This document shows, in pieces, positions 18,158 to 26,486 of a stretch of DNA of 64,000 nt (its first letter is position 1; each line of letters begins with the position of its first letter). Under the pieces are notes generated by a model, which worked only from the letters and a program-made list of their open reading frames with translations, was not told the DNA's origin and did no database searches. Made by a program: the position numbers and the translations under genes. This DNA is from Actinomadura physcomitrii (GTDB lineage Bacteria > Actinomycetota > Actinomycetes > Streptosporangiales > Streptosporangiaceae): assembly GCF_008923205.2 (NCBI RefSeq), contig NZ_WBMS02000010.1, forward strand, positions 184,902 through 248,901, written 5' to 3'.

Positions 18158-19066
18158 GTGTTCATCGGGCTGCTGACGGCGGTGGGCGCGTCGGCCTGCT
18201 ACGGGACCGGATCGGTCCTGCAGGCGCTCGGCGCCAGGCGGTCCGCGGCGCGCGAGAGCGCCGCGGGCGCCGGCTCCACAGGGTACGGCGGGCCGAGCCT
18301 GTCCTCCACCGCCAAGGCCGTCGTGACGTGGGAGTTCATCGCCGGCACGGTGCTGGACACGGCCGGGTTCGCGCTCGGCGCGCTGTCGGCGAAGCTGGTG
18401 CCGCTGTTCCTGTCGCAGACGGTGATCAGCGCGAACCTGGTCATCACCGCGGTTCTCGGCATATGGGTGCTCGGCATCCGGCTCGTCCGGCCGGAGTGGA
18501 TCTCGATCGGGGTGGTGTGCGCCGCGCTGGTGCTGCTCGCCGGCACCGCCGGGCACGAGGGCGCCGGACGCGTCGCGATCGGCTGGCACTGGGCGCTGCT
18601 CGCGGTGTCGGTGCTGCTCGTCGCCGCCGCGCTGCCGATCGTCCGGCTGATGGGGCCGCGCGCGGCGATCCCCGCTGGCCTGCTGTCGGGCCTCTGCTTC
18701 GGGGCCGTCGGGGTCGGCGTCCGGATCCTCAACGGCACCGACCCGTTCGCCTGGCGGGACCTGCTCGGCGACCCGGCCCTGTACGCGATCGCGATCGCGG
18801 GCCTCGGCGGGATGTACTTCCACACGCTGGCGCTGCAGATCGGGTCGATCAACGGCGCCACGGCGGCGCTGGTGGCGGGCGAGACGGTCGTCCCGGGGAT
18901 CATCGGGGTGCTGTGGCTCGGGGACGCCTCGCGCGAGGGCATGGCGGTCCCCGCGGGCATCGGGTTCGTGCTGGCCGTCGCCGGCGCGGTGGCGGTCGCC
19001 TGGTACGGCAACCCGCACGTGCCGGGCGCCCGCGAACCCGAACCGGCCGGGACCGCCGGCGGCTGA
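18158..19066 (+). CDS. DMT/EamA-like membrane transporter
   Basis: A 302-residue integral membrane protein with nine or ten hydrophobic helices. The order is a start helix FIGLLTAVGASACYGTGSVL, a soluble loop of about 30 residues, then pairs of helices, consistent with the drug/metabolite transporter superfamily. The GALSAKLVPLFLSQTVIS and INGATAALVAGETVVPG segments correspond to the repeated halves. It starts at a GTG with a GGAGGGCGCG site. No substrate can be assigned. It is convergent with the YceI gene, with 27 bases between stops. Confidence 0.75.
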   Translation: MFIGLLTAVGASACYGTGSVLQALGARRSAARESAAGAGSTGYGGPSLSSTAKAVVTWEFIAGTVLDTAGFALGALSAKLVPLFLSQTVISANLVITAVLGIWVLGIRLVRPEWISIGVVCAALVLLAGTAGHEGAGRVAIGWHWALLAVSVLLVAAALPIVRLMGPRAAIPAGLLSGLCFGAVGVGVRILNGTDPFAWRDLLGDPALYAIAIAGLGGMYFHTLALQIGSINGATAALVAGETVVPGIIGVLWLGDASREGMAVPAGIGFVLAVAGAVAVAWYGNPHVPGAREPEPAGTAGG

Positions 19067-19093
19067 GCTGAGGCTTGGCGGCGGCCGAGCAAG

Positions 19094-19660
19094 TCAGCCC
19101 TCGTGGACGGCCTGGATCTCCAAGGCGATCGCGATCGTGTCGCCGAGCATCACCTTGTCGCCCTGCAGCGGCACGTTGAACTCGATGCCGAAGTCGCGGC
19201 GGCTGATCGACGCGGTGGCGGTGAAGCCGGCGCGGGTGCCGCCCCACGGGTCGGACGCGACGCCGTGGAACTCGGCCAGCAGCCGGACCGGCCGCGTGAC
19301 GTCCTTGACCGTCAGCTCGCCGTCCAGGTGATAGCGGGGCCGCTTGGCCCGCCGGCCGATCGCGGCACGTTCCACACCGCTCCCGGTGAACGTCATGACC
19401 GGATGGCGCCGCACGTCGAGGAAGTCCTCCGAGCGGACGTGCTCGTCGCGCTCGGCGCTGCGGGTGTCGAGGGAGGCCATCCTGATCTCGGCCCGGGCGG
19501 TCGAGTCCATCGGGTCGTCGCCGATCACCACCTCGCCGCCGAAGTCGGGGAACGAGCCGCGCACCGTGGTCATCAGGTGCCGGATCGTGAAGGTGATCTC
19601 GGAATGGACCGGGTCGATGGTCCAGCGGCCCGGCGCGAGGCCTCCCGCCTCGTCCCGCAT
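19094..19660 (-). CDS. YceI-family lipocalin-like protein
   Basis: A 188-residue beta-barrel that in this family binds polyisoprenoids or amides. It shows the conserved GRWTIDPVHSEITFTIRHLM start, RSEDFLDVRRHP in the middle, and the ISRRDFGIEFNVPL strand near the end. The ATG at 19660 is chosen because a GGGGGGATT site precedes it and the domain begins soon after. No signal peptide is seen, so it is probably cytoplasmic, as are many actinobacterial members. It diverges from the universal stress protein gene over about 100 bases. Confidence 0.88.
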   Translation of the reverse strand: MRDEAGGLAPGRWTIDPVHSEITFTIRHLMTTVRGSFPDFGGEVVIGDDPMDSTARAEIRMASLDTRSAERDEHVRSEDFLDVRRHPVMTFTGSGVERAAIGRRAKRPRYHLDGELTVKDVTRPVRLLAEFHGVASDPWGGTRAGFTATASISRRDFGIEFNVPLQGDKVMLGDTIAIALEIQAVHEG

Positions 19661-19762
19661 GACAAATCCCCCCAAAGAGTGCAGAACGCTTGAAACACGA
19701 AAAGTTACCGCAAACCGGTCCATGATCGTTGTGAGGGCGCGGTGCGGGGGAATGCTGACCAG

Positions 19763-20566
19763 ATGATCGGCGAACACGTGCTGGCCGGGTACGTCCACGA
19801 CGCGGGCGGCCGGGAGGCCCTGGACCTGGCGCGCGCCATCGTCGCCCTCACCGGCGGCGAGCTGAGCGTCGCCACCGTCCACCCGCCGGACCGCGCGGGC
19901 GCCGCCGGCGAGGCGCACGCCCTGCTGGAGCAGGCCGCCGAGCTGCTCGGCGAGCAGCCGGCCGAGCTGCTCGTCCAGGAGAGCCGCAGCGTCGGCCGCG
20001 GCCTCACCGCGCTCGCCGGCCGGATCGGCGCCGACCTGATCGTCGTCGGCTCCCCCGAGGGCGGCGCCCGCGGCCGGATCGGCGTCGGCGCCGCCGCCGA
20101 CCACCTGCTGCACTCCGCCACCGAGGCCGTCATGCTCGCCCCCGCCGGCTACACCCCGCCCGACGAGCTCGGCCGCATCACCGTCATGTACGTCCGCCGC
20201 CCGCAGTGCGACGAGGCCGTCGTCCGCGCCGCCCAGGCCGCCGACCGGCTCGACGTCCCGCTCCGCCTCGTCACCCTCGCCATCGGCGACGTCGACGCCG
20301 AACGGCTCCGCGACGACCTCGCGCTCGCCATCCGCCTGGCGATCGAGTCCGCCGAACTGCCGCCCGAGGACGTCACCGCCGACCTGGCCGAGGGCGACGA
20401 CGTCGCCGGCGCCCTCGCCGACCTCGACTGGCCCGACGGCGAGCTGCTCGTCTGCGCGTCCAGCGAGGACGCCGCCGCCCACCGCGTCTTCCTCGGCGAG
20501 GTGGCCGTCAAGGTACTGCGGGCCGCGCCCTGCCCGGTGACCGTCCTGCCGCGGGGCTACTTCTGA
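19763..20566 (+). CDS. Tandem-domain universal stress protein
   Basis: A 267-residue protein with two UspA folds. The first (about 1-132) keeps the nucleotide loop GxxGRxGxGxxADHLLH near 105-120 after DLIVVGSPEGG. The second (about 145-267) ends in CPVTVLPRGYF but has lost the glycine loop, so only one half is likely to bind ATP. The ATG at 19763 is preferred to a GTG seven codons earlier, as it follows GGGGG with better spacing. It is likely a single-gene transcript, closed by a canonical terminator starting at its stop codon. Function: stress or dormancy response. Confidence 0.85.
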   Translation: MIGEHVLAGYVHDAGGREALDLARAIVALTGGELSVATVHPPDRAGAAGEAHALLEQAAELLGEQPAELLVQESRSVGRGLTALAGRIGADLIVVGSPEGGARGRIGVGAAADHLLHSATEAVMLAPAGYTPPDELGRITVMYVRRPQCDEAVVRAAQAADRLDVPLRLVTLAIGDVDAERLRDDLALAIRLAIESAELPPEDVTADLAEGDDVAGALADLDWPDGELLVCASSEDAAAHRVFLGEVAVKVLRAAPCPVTVLPRGYF

Positions 20567-20592
20567 CGGGCTACTCCCGGGTAGCCCGTTTT
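20566..20592 (+). terminator. Intrinsic terminator after the universal stress protein gene
   Basis: A perfect 9-bp stem (ACGGGCTAC/GTAGCCCGT) with a 6-base loop is followed by TTTT (20589-20592). The hairpin begins at the last base of the stop codon. This is one of few textbook rho-independent terminators in the window. Confidence 0.85.
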
Positions 20593-20612
20593 GACCGCTT
20601 TCCCGGAACGGC

Positions 20613-20642
20613 TTGCCGCCCCTGGTTTACCTCGACTACATT
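20613..20642 (+). promoter_or_regulatory. Candidate promoter for the CHAP gene
   Basis: TTGCCG (20613-20618) and TACATT (20637-20642) with an 18-base spacer resemble a primary-sigma promoter. It would give a leader of about 85 bases before the ATG at 20736. Confidence 0.4.
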
Positions 20643-20735
20643 CCAGCGAGACCGGAACGTGACCTTGGACCGGGCCACGGACCGGATCCCGGTCGGGCGC
20701 CCCCTGCCCGAGTCGGCGAGTCGGCAGGGAGCGAG

Positions 20736-21710
20736 ATGGACCCGATCGGCAAGAAGCTGCTCGACGTTGCCCAGAAGCAGCTCGGCTACACCGAGCACGG
20801 CAGCGGCTACACCAAGTTCGGCGACTGGTACGCCAAGAACGTCGACGGCGACCACGACTCCTACTTCAAGACGGCCCCCTGGTGCGACATGTTCCTCGCC
20901 TGGGCCGCCGACAAGGCCGGCGTCACCGAGCAGGCCGGGCAGTTCGCCTCCACCGTCGACCACGCCAAATGGTTCAAGGACCACGACGCCTGGGGCCACA
21001 CCCCCGAACCCGGCGCCCTCGTCTTCTACGACTGGTCCGGCTCCGGCGACATCGACCAGATCGACCACGTCGGCATCGTCGAGAAGGTCGACGGGCACAC
21101 CCTCCACACCATCGAGGGCAACGCCGACGGCTACAAGCTCATGCGCAAGACGCGCAGCATGGACGAGGTCGTCGGCTTCGGCTACCCCGGCAAGATCCAC
21201 GTCACCGAGGCCAAGTACACCCCCAAGCACGCCGCCCCCGCCACCACCGTCGACAAGGTCGGCGCCCCCGCCACCACCACGCACACCCACGAGGAGCAGC
21301 ACAGCGGCCCCGCCGGCGAGCAGCTCCCCGCCCAGGACGTCGTCCTCGGCGGCATCCTCGCCATCGTCCTGTGCGGCACCGTCGCCCTCGCCGCCGGCCG
21401 CGCCGCCGCCGCCAAGGCCCCCACCACGCCGCCCATCCGCGTCCGCAAGCGCGGCAAGCACCACCGCCCCTCCACCCCCGTCGCCCTCCCCGCCGACGTC
21501 ACCCCCGCCGACCTCGACGCCGCCGACGCCGGCACCACCGTCATGCCCGCCCTCTCCCTCGCCGCCGCCCACGAGGCCGAGGACCGCGAGTTCTGGGGCC
21601 GTATCGCCCACCTCGAAGAGGACAAGGAGCTCGCGTTCTGGAACTCGCTGCACGCCGAGGCCACCGACTCCGCCACCGACGAGTACGCAACCACTCCCGG
21701 ATTCCGCTAG
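20736..21710 (+). CDS. CHAP-domain protein with internal transmembrane segment
   Basis: A 324-residue protein. Residues 1-150 form a CHAP (NlpC/P60-like) amidase/endopeptidase domain, with the catalytic cysteine in APWCDMFLAWAA (near 50) and histidine in IDHVGIVEKVDG (near 111). A low-complexity Pro/Thr/His linker follows, then one hydrophobic segment at about 203-225 (GGILAIVLCGTVALAAG), a basic stretch RVRKRGKHHR, and an acidic tail. There is no N-terminal signal peptide, so how a peptidoglycan-cleaving domain would be exported is unclear. The ATG follows a GGGAGCGAG site. It may be a prophage-derived lysin-like or cell-wall remodelling protein. The tRNA cluster starts 40 bases after the stop. 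Confidence 0.8.
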   Translation: MDPIGKKLLDVAQKQLGYTEHGSGYTKFGDWYAKNVDGDHDSYFKTAPWCDMFLAWAADKAGVTEQAGQFASTVDHAKWFKDHDAWGHTPEPGALVFYDWSGSGDIDQIDHVGIVEKVDGHTLHTIEGNADGYKLMRKTRSMDEVVGFGYPGKIHVTEAKYTPKHAAPATTVDKVGAPATTTHTHEEQHSGPAGEQLPAQDVVLGGILAIVLCGTVALAAGRAAAAKAPTTPPIRVRKRGKHHRPSTPVALPADVTPADLDAADAGTTVMPALSLAAAHEAEDREFWGRIAHLEEDKELAFWNSLHAEATDSATDEYATTPGFR

Positions 21711-21725
21711 AGTTGTCCATGCGCG

Positions 21726-21741
21726 CCGGGGGAAACCCCGG
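21726..21741 (+). other. Short GNRA hairpin ahead of the tRNA cluster
   Basis: CCGGGG and CCCCGG close a GAAA loop, a very stable RNA tetraloop, 9 bases before tRNA-Gly. A TAGAGT hexamer (21707-21712) overlapping the CHAP stop could be the -10 box of the tRNA transcript. The hairpin would then lie in the 5' leader and could guide processing. Confidence 0.4.
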
Positions 21742-21750
21742 AGCCGACAA

Positions 21751-21823
21751 GCGGACGTGGCTCAGTTGGTAGAGCATCACCTTGCCAAGGTGAGGGTCGC
21801 GGGTTCGAATCCCGTCGTCCGCT
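21751..21823 (+). tRNA. tRNA-Gly (GCC)
   Basis: A 73-nt cloverleaf with acceptor GCGGACG/CGTCCGC, anticodon stem TCACC/GGTGA, anticodon GCC at 21784-21786, and T-arm GCGGG-TTCGAAT-CCCGT. The discriminator is U. The 3' CCA is not encoded. Confidence 0.97.
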
Positions 21824-21849
21824 CTGAGAGGCCCGTACGGCCTCGCTCT

Positions 21850-21920
21850 GGTGGAGTGGCCGAGAGGCGAGGCAACGGCCTGCAAAGCCGTGTACACGGG
21901 TTCAAATCCCGTCTCCACCT
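21850..21920 (+). tRNA. tRNA-Cys (GCA)
   Basis: A 71-nt cloverleaf with acceptor GGTGGAG/CTCCACC, anticodon stem ACGGC/GCCGT, anticodon GCA at 21882-21884, and T-loop TTCAAAT. The discriminator is U, as required for cysteinyl-tRNA synthetase. CCA is not encoded. It is the middle member of the Gly-Cys-Val trio. Confidence 0.96.
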
Positions 21921-21934
21921 CGCAGTACACGCAA

Positions 21935-22006
21935 GGGCGATTAGCTCAGTGGGAGAGCGCTACCTTGACACGGTAGAGGTCACTGGTTCAATCCCAGTAT
22001 CGCCCA
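21935..22006 (+). tRNA. tRNA-Val (GAC)
   Basis: A 72-nt cloverleaf with acceptor GGGCGAT/ATCGCCC, anticodon stem CTACC/GGTAG, anticodon GAC at 21967-21969, and T-arm CTGG-TTCAATC-CCAG. The discriminator is A and CCA is not encoded. It ends the cluster; no integrase or att duplication follows. Confidence 0.96.
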
Positions 22007-22069
22007 CGATGGAGTTGGGGGTGGTGTGCCCGCGGAAAGCGCGGGGCCGTCACTCCCTCTTCGTGTTGA

Positions 22070-22440
22070 CCCGGGGGGCGACCCCCGGACCCCCCGATGT
22101 GGGGGGCTCCGCCCCCCACGCCCCCCTTGTGGTTACGGTCTCCGATCCTGTTCCGCATTGCGCCGCCTCCTGTCTTTTGGGGCTCCGCCCCTTTGTAGTT
22201 GCGGTCTGCGAGCGTCTTGCCCTCTGCGCCGCTTCTGGTTTTGGGGCTCCGCCCCTCGCCCCCCGGCGGTTGCGGCCAGCGGACATCTTCCGCATCACGC
22301 CGCTCTCGGTTTTTTTGGGGCTCCGCCCCTTGCCCCCTGGTAGGTGCGGCCAGCGAGCATCTTGCGCGTTGCGCTGCTCCTGGTCTTCTGGGGCTCCGCC
22401 CCTTGCCCCCTCTGGGGGTGCGGGTTGCGGTCGGTGGGCG
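22070..22440. repeat. Array of five GGGGCTCCGCCCC hairpin repeats
   Basis: The 13-mer GGGGCTCCGCCCC occurs at 22103, 22179, 22243, 22317 and 22390, at 64-76-base intervals. Each copy is a 5-bp stem with a 3-base loop, usually preceded by TTTT and often followed by TTGCCCCC. The stretches between copies are themselves related (forms of gttgcggccagcgagcatcttgcgc and gcgccgctcctgg). The array fills the 513-base gap between tRNA-Val and the FrnE-like gene. No convincing gene lies in it; the short frames it contains translate to repetitive peptides. Its function is unknown. Confidence 0.85.
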
Positions 22441-22519
22441 GGTTCTGTGTGGGGGCGGAAATCGGTGGGGGGTGCGGGGTGTTGCAGTGGGGCGAGCGTC
22501 TCGTTGAGAAAGGTGTCCC

Positions 22520-23158
22520 ATGCGTGTCGAGATCTGGTCCGACGTCATCTGTCCCTGGTGCTACATCGGCAAGCGGCAGTTCGAGCGGGCGCTCGGTGGG
22601 TTCGCGCATCGCGACCGGGTCGAGGTCGCCTACCGGGCGTTCCAACTCGACCCGTCCTACCCGGTGGGGAGGACCGAGGACGTCGCCGACATGCTGTCCG
22701 CCAAGTTCGGCATGACACGCGAGCAGGCCGTGGGCATGAACCGGCAGATGGAGGAGCGCGCCGCTGGGGTCGGGCTGGAGTACCACCTCGAGGGCGGGCA
22801 GGTGGGCAACACCCGTGACGCCCACCGGCTCGTCCATCTCGCCGGCGAGCAGGGCGTGCAGGGCGACGTTGTCGAGGCGCTCTACAAGGCGCACTTCACC
22901 GACCGGCGCTCGGTGTTCGACCGCGGTTCGCTGGTGGAGGTCGCCGCCGAGGCGGGGTTGGACGCGGCGGCGGCCCGCGACGCGCTGGCGTCGGGGAAGT
23001 TCACCGCCGAGGTCGAGGCCGACCAGCGCGAGGCGCGGCGGCTCGGCGCCACCGGCGTGCCGTTCTTCGTCCTCGACCGCCGCTACGGCGTGTCGGGGGC
23101 GCAGCCCGCCGAGGCGTTCGCGCAGGCCCTCGACCGCGCCTGGAACGAGGCCGGTTAG
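22520..23158 (+). CDS. DsbA-family oxidoreductase, FrnE-like
   Basis: A 212-residue cytoplasmic thioredoxin-fold protein with a helical insertion. The redox motif CPWC is at residues 11-14 (VEIWSDVICPWCYIGKRQF) and the cis-proline loop is TGVPFFVLDRRYGVSGAQP near 172-190. This pattern is that of the 2-hydroxychromene-2-carboxylate isomerase/FrnE subgroup, which acts in disulfide or polyketide chemistry. The GAGAAAGG site before the ATG is adequate. It overlaps the convergent histidine kinase by 3 bases. No clue to its partner is nearby. Confidence 0.88.
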   Translation: MRVEIWSDVICPWCYIGKRQFERALGGFAHRDRVEVAYRAFQLDPSYPVGRTEDVADMLSAKFGMTREQAVGMNRQMEERAAGVGLEYHLEGGQVGNTRDAHRLVHLAGEQGVQGDVVEALYKAHFTDRRSVFDRGSLVEVAAEAGLDAAAARDALASGKFTAEVEADQREARRLGATGVPFFVLDRRYGVSGAQPAEAFAQALDRAWNEAG

Positions 23159-24393
23159 CGGACCGGGGCGGTGTCCTTTCGGCGTGCACGGGGTTCGGCG
23201 GCCCGGGACGCGGCGGGCAGCCGGACGGTGAACGACGCGCCGGCGCCCGGCCGGCCGGACGCGTCGATCGCCCCGCCGTGGCTCTCCACCACCTCGCGGA
23301 CGAGCGCGAGCCCCAGGCCGAAGCGGCGGCCCCGGCCCTGCGCGCCCCGGGTGAAGCGCTGGAAGATCCGTTCGGCGTCGGCGGGCTCGAAGCCGACGCC
23401 GTCGTCGCGGACGGTCAGCTCGACCCGGTCGCCGTCGCGGGCGAGCACCACCGTGACGTGCCCGCCGGGCGGGGTGTGCCCGATCGCGTTGTCGAGCAGC
23501 GCGCCCACGACGCGGCGCAGCGCCGAGGCGACGCCGCCGACGATCCGCGGCGTGCCGGCCCCGGCGACGTCCAGCGCGACGTCCTGCGCGCGCGCCCGGA
23601 CCGACTCGGCGGCCACCAGGGACGCGACGATCTCGGCGAGATCGACGGGATGGCCCTCAACGGCGTGGGGGCGGAGCCGGGCCGAGAGCAGCAGGTCCTC
23701 GATGACCTCGCCGAACTGCCGGGTGTCGGAGACGATGGCGCCGAGCTCGTCGCGGAGGGCGGCGGATTCGCTGCGCCGCGCCAGCAGCTGCGCGCGGACG
23801 TGCAGGCGCGTCAGCGGGGTGCGCAATTCGTGGCTGGCGTCGGCGACGAACCGGCGCTGCCGGTCCAGGGCCTCGGCCAGCGGTGAGATCGCGCGCCGCG
23901 CGAGCAGGCGGCCGGTGGCGAGCGCGGCGAGCAGCCCGGCCACCTCGGCGACGCCGAGGGCCTTGTAGAGCCGGTGCCGTTCCTGGATCTGGTAGCGGCG
24001 GTCGAGGGCGGCCTGCACGGTGACGGGTCCGTGGTGCTCGGTGCGGACGAGGTAGCTGATGCCGTCGATGCGGTGCTCCCGCACGACCGTGCCGGGGGTG
24101 TCGAGGTCGGCGCGGACGGGCAGCCCGGCGGGCGCGTTCGGGGTGCGGCGCGTGCCGCCGTCCCCGACGGCGAACATCCACACGCAGGGCGGCGCGTTCT
24201 CGATCGCGTTCGCGGCGATCACGACGCGCAGGTCGCGTTCGGCGTCGCCGCGCTGCCCGGCGCTCATCGCCAGGTAGACCAGCGCCCCGACGAGCGCGAT
24301 CACGACGGTGACCGCCCCGGCGAGCTGCAGGGTGAGGACCCAGCCGACCCGGGACAGCACCCGCGCGTCCGGCCCGTCCCTCCGCGTCCTCAC
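23155..24393 (-). CDS. Two-component sensor histidine kinase
   Basis: A 412-residue membrane kinase. A first membrane helix spans about 15-40 (LTLQLAGAVTVVIALVGALVYLA), an extracytoplasmic sensor of about 90 residues follows, and a second helix ends near 165. HisKA has the phospho-accepting H near 189 (DASHELRTPLTRL). The ATPase lobe has LLDNAIGHTPPGG, DDGVGF, FQRFTRG and RRFGLGLALV. The HAMP linker is very short. The GTG start overlaps the stop of the response regulator by 4 bases. The signal and targets are unknown; the flanking genes give no direct hint. Confidence 0.9.
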   Translation of the reverse strand: MRTRRDGPDARVLSRVGWVLTLQLAGAVTVVIALVGALVYLAMSAGQRGDAERDLRVVIAANAIENAPPCVWMFAVGDGGTRRTPNAPAGLPVRADLDTPGTVVREHRIDGISYLVRTEHHGPVTVQAALDRRYQIQERHRLYKALGVAEVAGLLAALATGRLLARRAISPLAEALDRQRRFVADASHELRTPLTRLHVRAQLLARRSESAALRDELGAIVSDTRQFGEVIEDLLLSARLRPHAVEGHPVDLAEIVASLVAAESVRARAQDVALDVAGAGTPRIVGGVASALRRVVGALLDNAIGHTPPGGHVTVVLARDGDRVELTVRDDGVGFEPADAERIFQRFTRGAQGRGRRFGLGLALVREVVESHGGAIDASGRPGAGASFTVRLPAASRAAEPRARRKDTAPVR

Positions 24394-25058
24394 AGCTCCC
24401 CCGCCCGGTAGCCGAGGCCGCGGACGGTCCGGACGGTGCCGCGGCCGAGCTTGCGCCGCAGGTAGTGGACGTAGGTGTCGACGATCGACTCCGAGGTGGC
24501 GTCCGCGAACACCCGATCGCGCAGCTCCGCGCGGCCGAACACCATGGTGGGCCGCCCGGCGAGCACGCGCAGCAGCTCGAACTCGCGGGCGGACAGCTCG
24601 TGCTCGGTGCCGTCGGCGAGCCGGGCGCGGTGCCGGACGAGGTCGAGCTCCCCGGCGCCGAGCGGCAGCGTCGCGGCCCGGTCGGCGTGCCGGCGGCGCA
24701 GCGCCCGGACCCGCGCGAGCAGCTCGTCGACCTCGAACGGCTTGACGAGGTAGTCCTCGGCGCCGGCGTCGAGGCCGGCGACCCGGTCGGCGACGGTGCC
24801 GAGCGCGGTGAGCACGAGCACCGGGGTGGCGACGCCCTTGCCGCGGAGGCGGCGCAGCATGTCCAGGCCGTCGAGGCCGGGCAGCAGCCGGTCGACGACC
24901 AGCACGTCGTAGGTGCGGGCGAGCGCGAGGTGCAGCCCGCGGTGGCCGTCGGGGGCGACCTCGACGCGGTAGCCCTCGCCGGTGAGCAGCTCGTCCAGCA
25001 TCCCCGCGATCTCGGGGTCGTCCTCGACGAGGAGGATTCGGGGCGGATGCGCGTCCAC
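24390..25058 (-). CDS. OmpR/PhoB-family response regulator
   Basis: A 222-residue regulator. The receiver domain has the acidic pair ED-D (12-14), phospho-acceptor D56 in VLVVDRLLPG, and the KPF lysine near 105. The C-terminal winged helix (about 128-220) includes LSAREFELLRVLAG and the recognition helix DTYVHYLRRKLG. It starts at a GTG and is first in the regulator-kinase operon. There is a 27-base gap to the aldehyde dehydrogenase gene, which ends at 25086 on the same strand, so read-through from the metabolic operon is possible. Confidence 0.92.
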   Translation of the reverse strand: MDAHPPRILLVEDDPEIAGMLDELLTGEGYRVEVAPDGHRGLHLALARTYDVLVVDRLLPGLDGLDMLRRLRGKGVATPVLVLTALGTVADRVAGLDAGAEDYLVKPFEVDELLARVRALRRRHADRAATLPLGAGELDLVRHRARLADGTEHELSAREFELLRVLAGRPTMVFGRAELRDRVFADATSESIVDTYVHYLRRKLGRGTVRTVRGLGYRAGEL

Positions 25059-25085
25059 GCCCCCAGGATTCCACGCGTTTGATCT

Positions 25086-26486
25086 TCAGGGCGCGGGGAT
25101 GTGCAGGACGAACGGTTCGCAGTGCGCCCGCACGCCCCACGGGCCTCCGGAGAGGCCGAGGCCGCTGTGCCCGGTACCGCCGAACGGCTCGTCGAGCGAC
25201 ATCCGCATGTGCCCGTTGACCCAGGCGGTGCCGCAGTCGAGGCGGGACGCGACGGCGGCGGCGCGGGCGGTGTCGGTGCCCCAGACGGACCCGCAGAGCC
25301 CGTACGGGGTGGCGTTGGCGAGGGCGATCGCCTCGTCGGCGTCGCGGTAGCGGACGACGGGCAGCGCGGGCCCGAACTGCTCCTCGTCGACGATCCGCAT
25401 GCCCGCCTCGGCGCCGGCCAGGACGGTCGGGGCGAAGAAGAACCCGGGCCGGTCGAGCGGGGCGCCTCCGGCGGCGGCGCGGGCGCCGCCCGCCAGCGCC
25501 TCGGCGACGAGGCCGCGCACGCGCTCGTACTGCGGGCGGTTGGCGATCGGGCCGATCTGCGTGGCGGGGTCCCGGCCGTCGCCGACGACGGCCTTCGCGG
25601 CGCGTTCCGCGAGCGCGTCGACGAGGTCGTCGTGGAGGGCGGCGGGCGCGTAGACGCGCTTGACCGCCATGCAGATCTGGCCGCAGTTGGCGAAGGCGCT
25701 CCAGAACAGACCGTCGGCGACCGTGTCGACGTCGGCGTCGTCGAGGACGATCGCGGCGTCGTTGCCGCCGAGCTCCAGGGTGAGGCGCTTGAGGTCGGGC
25801 GCGGCGGTGGCGGCGACGTGCCTGCCCGTCGCCACCGACCCGGTGAAGTTGATCTTCCGGATGCCGGGGTGGGCGGCGAGCCGCTCCCCCAGCGGGTCGG
25901 CGCCCGCGACCACGTTGAGCACGCCGGGCGGGAAGATCCCGGCCAGCACGCGGCCCATCGCGAGCGTCGCCAGCGGTGTGTGGGGCGACGGCTTGAGCAC
26001 CACGGTGCAGCCGGCGGCGAGCGCGGGCGCGACCTTCGCGGCGCCGAGTTGCAGCGGGAAGTTCCACGGCGCGATGGCGGCGACGGGGCCGACGGGCCGC
26101 CAGTGCACCTCGACGCGCTCGCCGCCGGACCCGGGCGTGACGTCCGGGGCGATCTCCAGGTCCGCGAGGTGCTGGAAGCGGGCGGCGGCGCGCGCCACCT
26201 CGTTCTCTGCGTCCCGCAGCGGCTTGCCCTGCTCGGCGGTCAGGATCGGGGCCAGCTCGCCCGCCGCCGCGCGCAGCGCGGCGGCGGCCTCGGCCAGGCG
26301 GGCGCGGCGCGCGGCGGCGTCGTCCCGCCAGTCCGGCCAGGCGTCGTTCGCCGCGCGGACGGCCGCGTCGAGGGCGGTGCCGTCGCAGTCGGGGGCGCGG
26401 TCGAACTCCTCGCCCGTCGCCGGGTCGACGACGCCGAACGTGCGCGGCGCGCCGGTGAGGGCGCCGCCGATGAGCATCTCGTTCAC
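25086..26486 (-). CDS. Aldehyde dehydrogenase family protein
   Basis: An NAD(P)-dependent oxidation enzyme turning an aldehyde into the acid. The 466-residue chain has the AIAPWNFPLQLGAAKVAPAL block (about 134), the Rossmann turn FTGSVATGRHVA, the active-site glutamate in LELGGNDAA, and the nucleophilic cysteine in FANCGQICMAVKR. It ends with an EPFGGTGHSGLG segment. The GTG start at 26486 overlaps the preceding amidohydrolase stop by 4 bp (an ATG three codons later is an alternative). As the last gene of a five-gene operon it probably completes oxidation of a carbon skeleton made by the upstream oxidoreductases. Confidence 0.92.
   Translation of the reverse strand: MNEMLIGGALTGAPRTFGVVDPATGEEFDRAPDCDGTALDAAVRAANDAWPDWRDDAAARRARLAEAAAALRAAAGELAPILTAEQGKPLRDAENEVARAAARFQHLADLEIAPDVTPGSGGERVEVHWRPVGPVAAIAPWNFPLQLGAAKVAPALAAGCTVVLKPSPHTPLATLAMGRVLAGIFPPGVLNVVAGADPLGERLAAHPGIRKINFTGSVATGRHVAATAAPDLKRLTLELGGNDAAIVLDDADVDTVADGLFWSAFANCGQICMAVKRVYAPAALHDDLVDALAERAAKAVVGDGRDPATQIGPIANRPQYERVRGLVAEALAGGARAAAGGAPLDRPGFFFAPTVLAGAEAGMRIVDEEQFGPALPVVRYRDADEAIALANATPYGLCGSVWGTDTARAAAVASRLDCGTAWVNGHMRMSLDEPFGGTGHSGLGLSGGPWGVRAHCEPFVLHIPAP

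Noticed and set aside
20593..20735. Cyclic-di-AMP riboswitch before the CHAP gene
   Set aside because: The conserved ydaO core motifs could not be found; only a promoter-like pair is seen.
21751..22006. Integration site of a mobile element at the tRNA cluster
   Set aside because: No integrase, no duplicated tRNA end and no phage genes downstream.
22070..22440. CRISPR array
   Set aside because: Intervals vary, spacers are related to each other, and the repeat is a 13-mer hairpin; no cas genes are near.
22026..22548. Short frames encoding repeats such as GAEPQK or FGAPPLAP
   Set aside because: They follow the DNA repeat units and lack ribosome sites or codon bias; treated as non-coding repeats.
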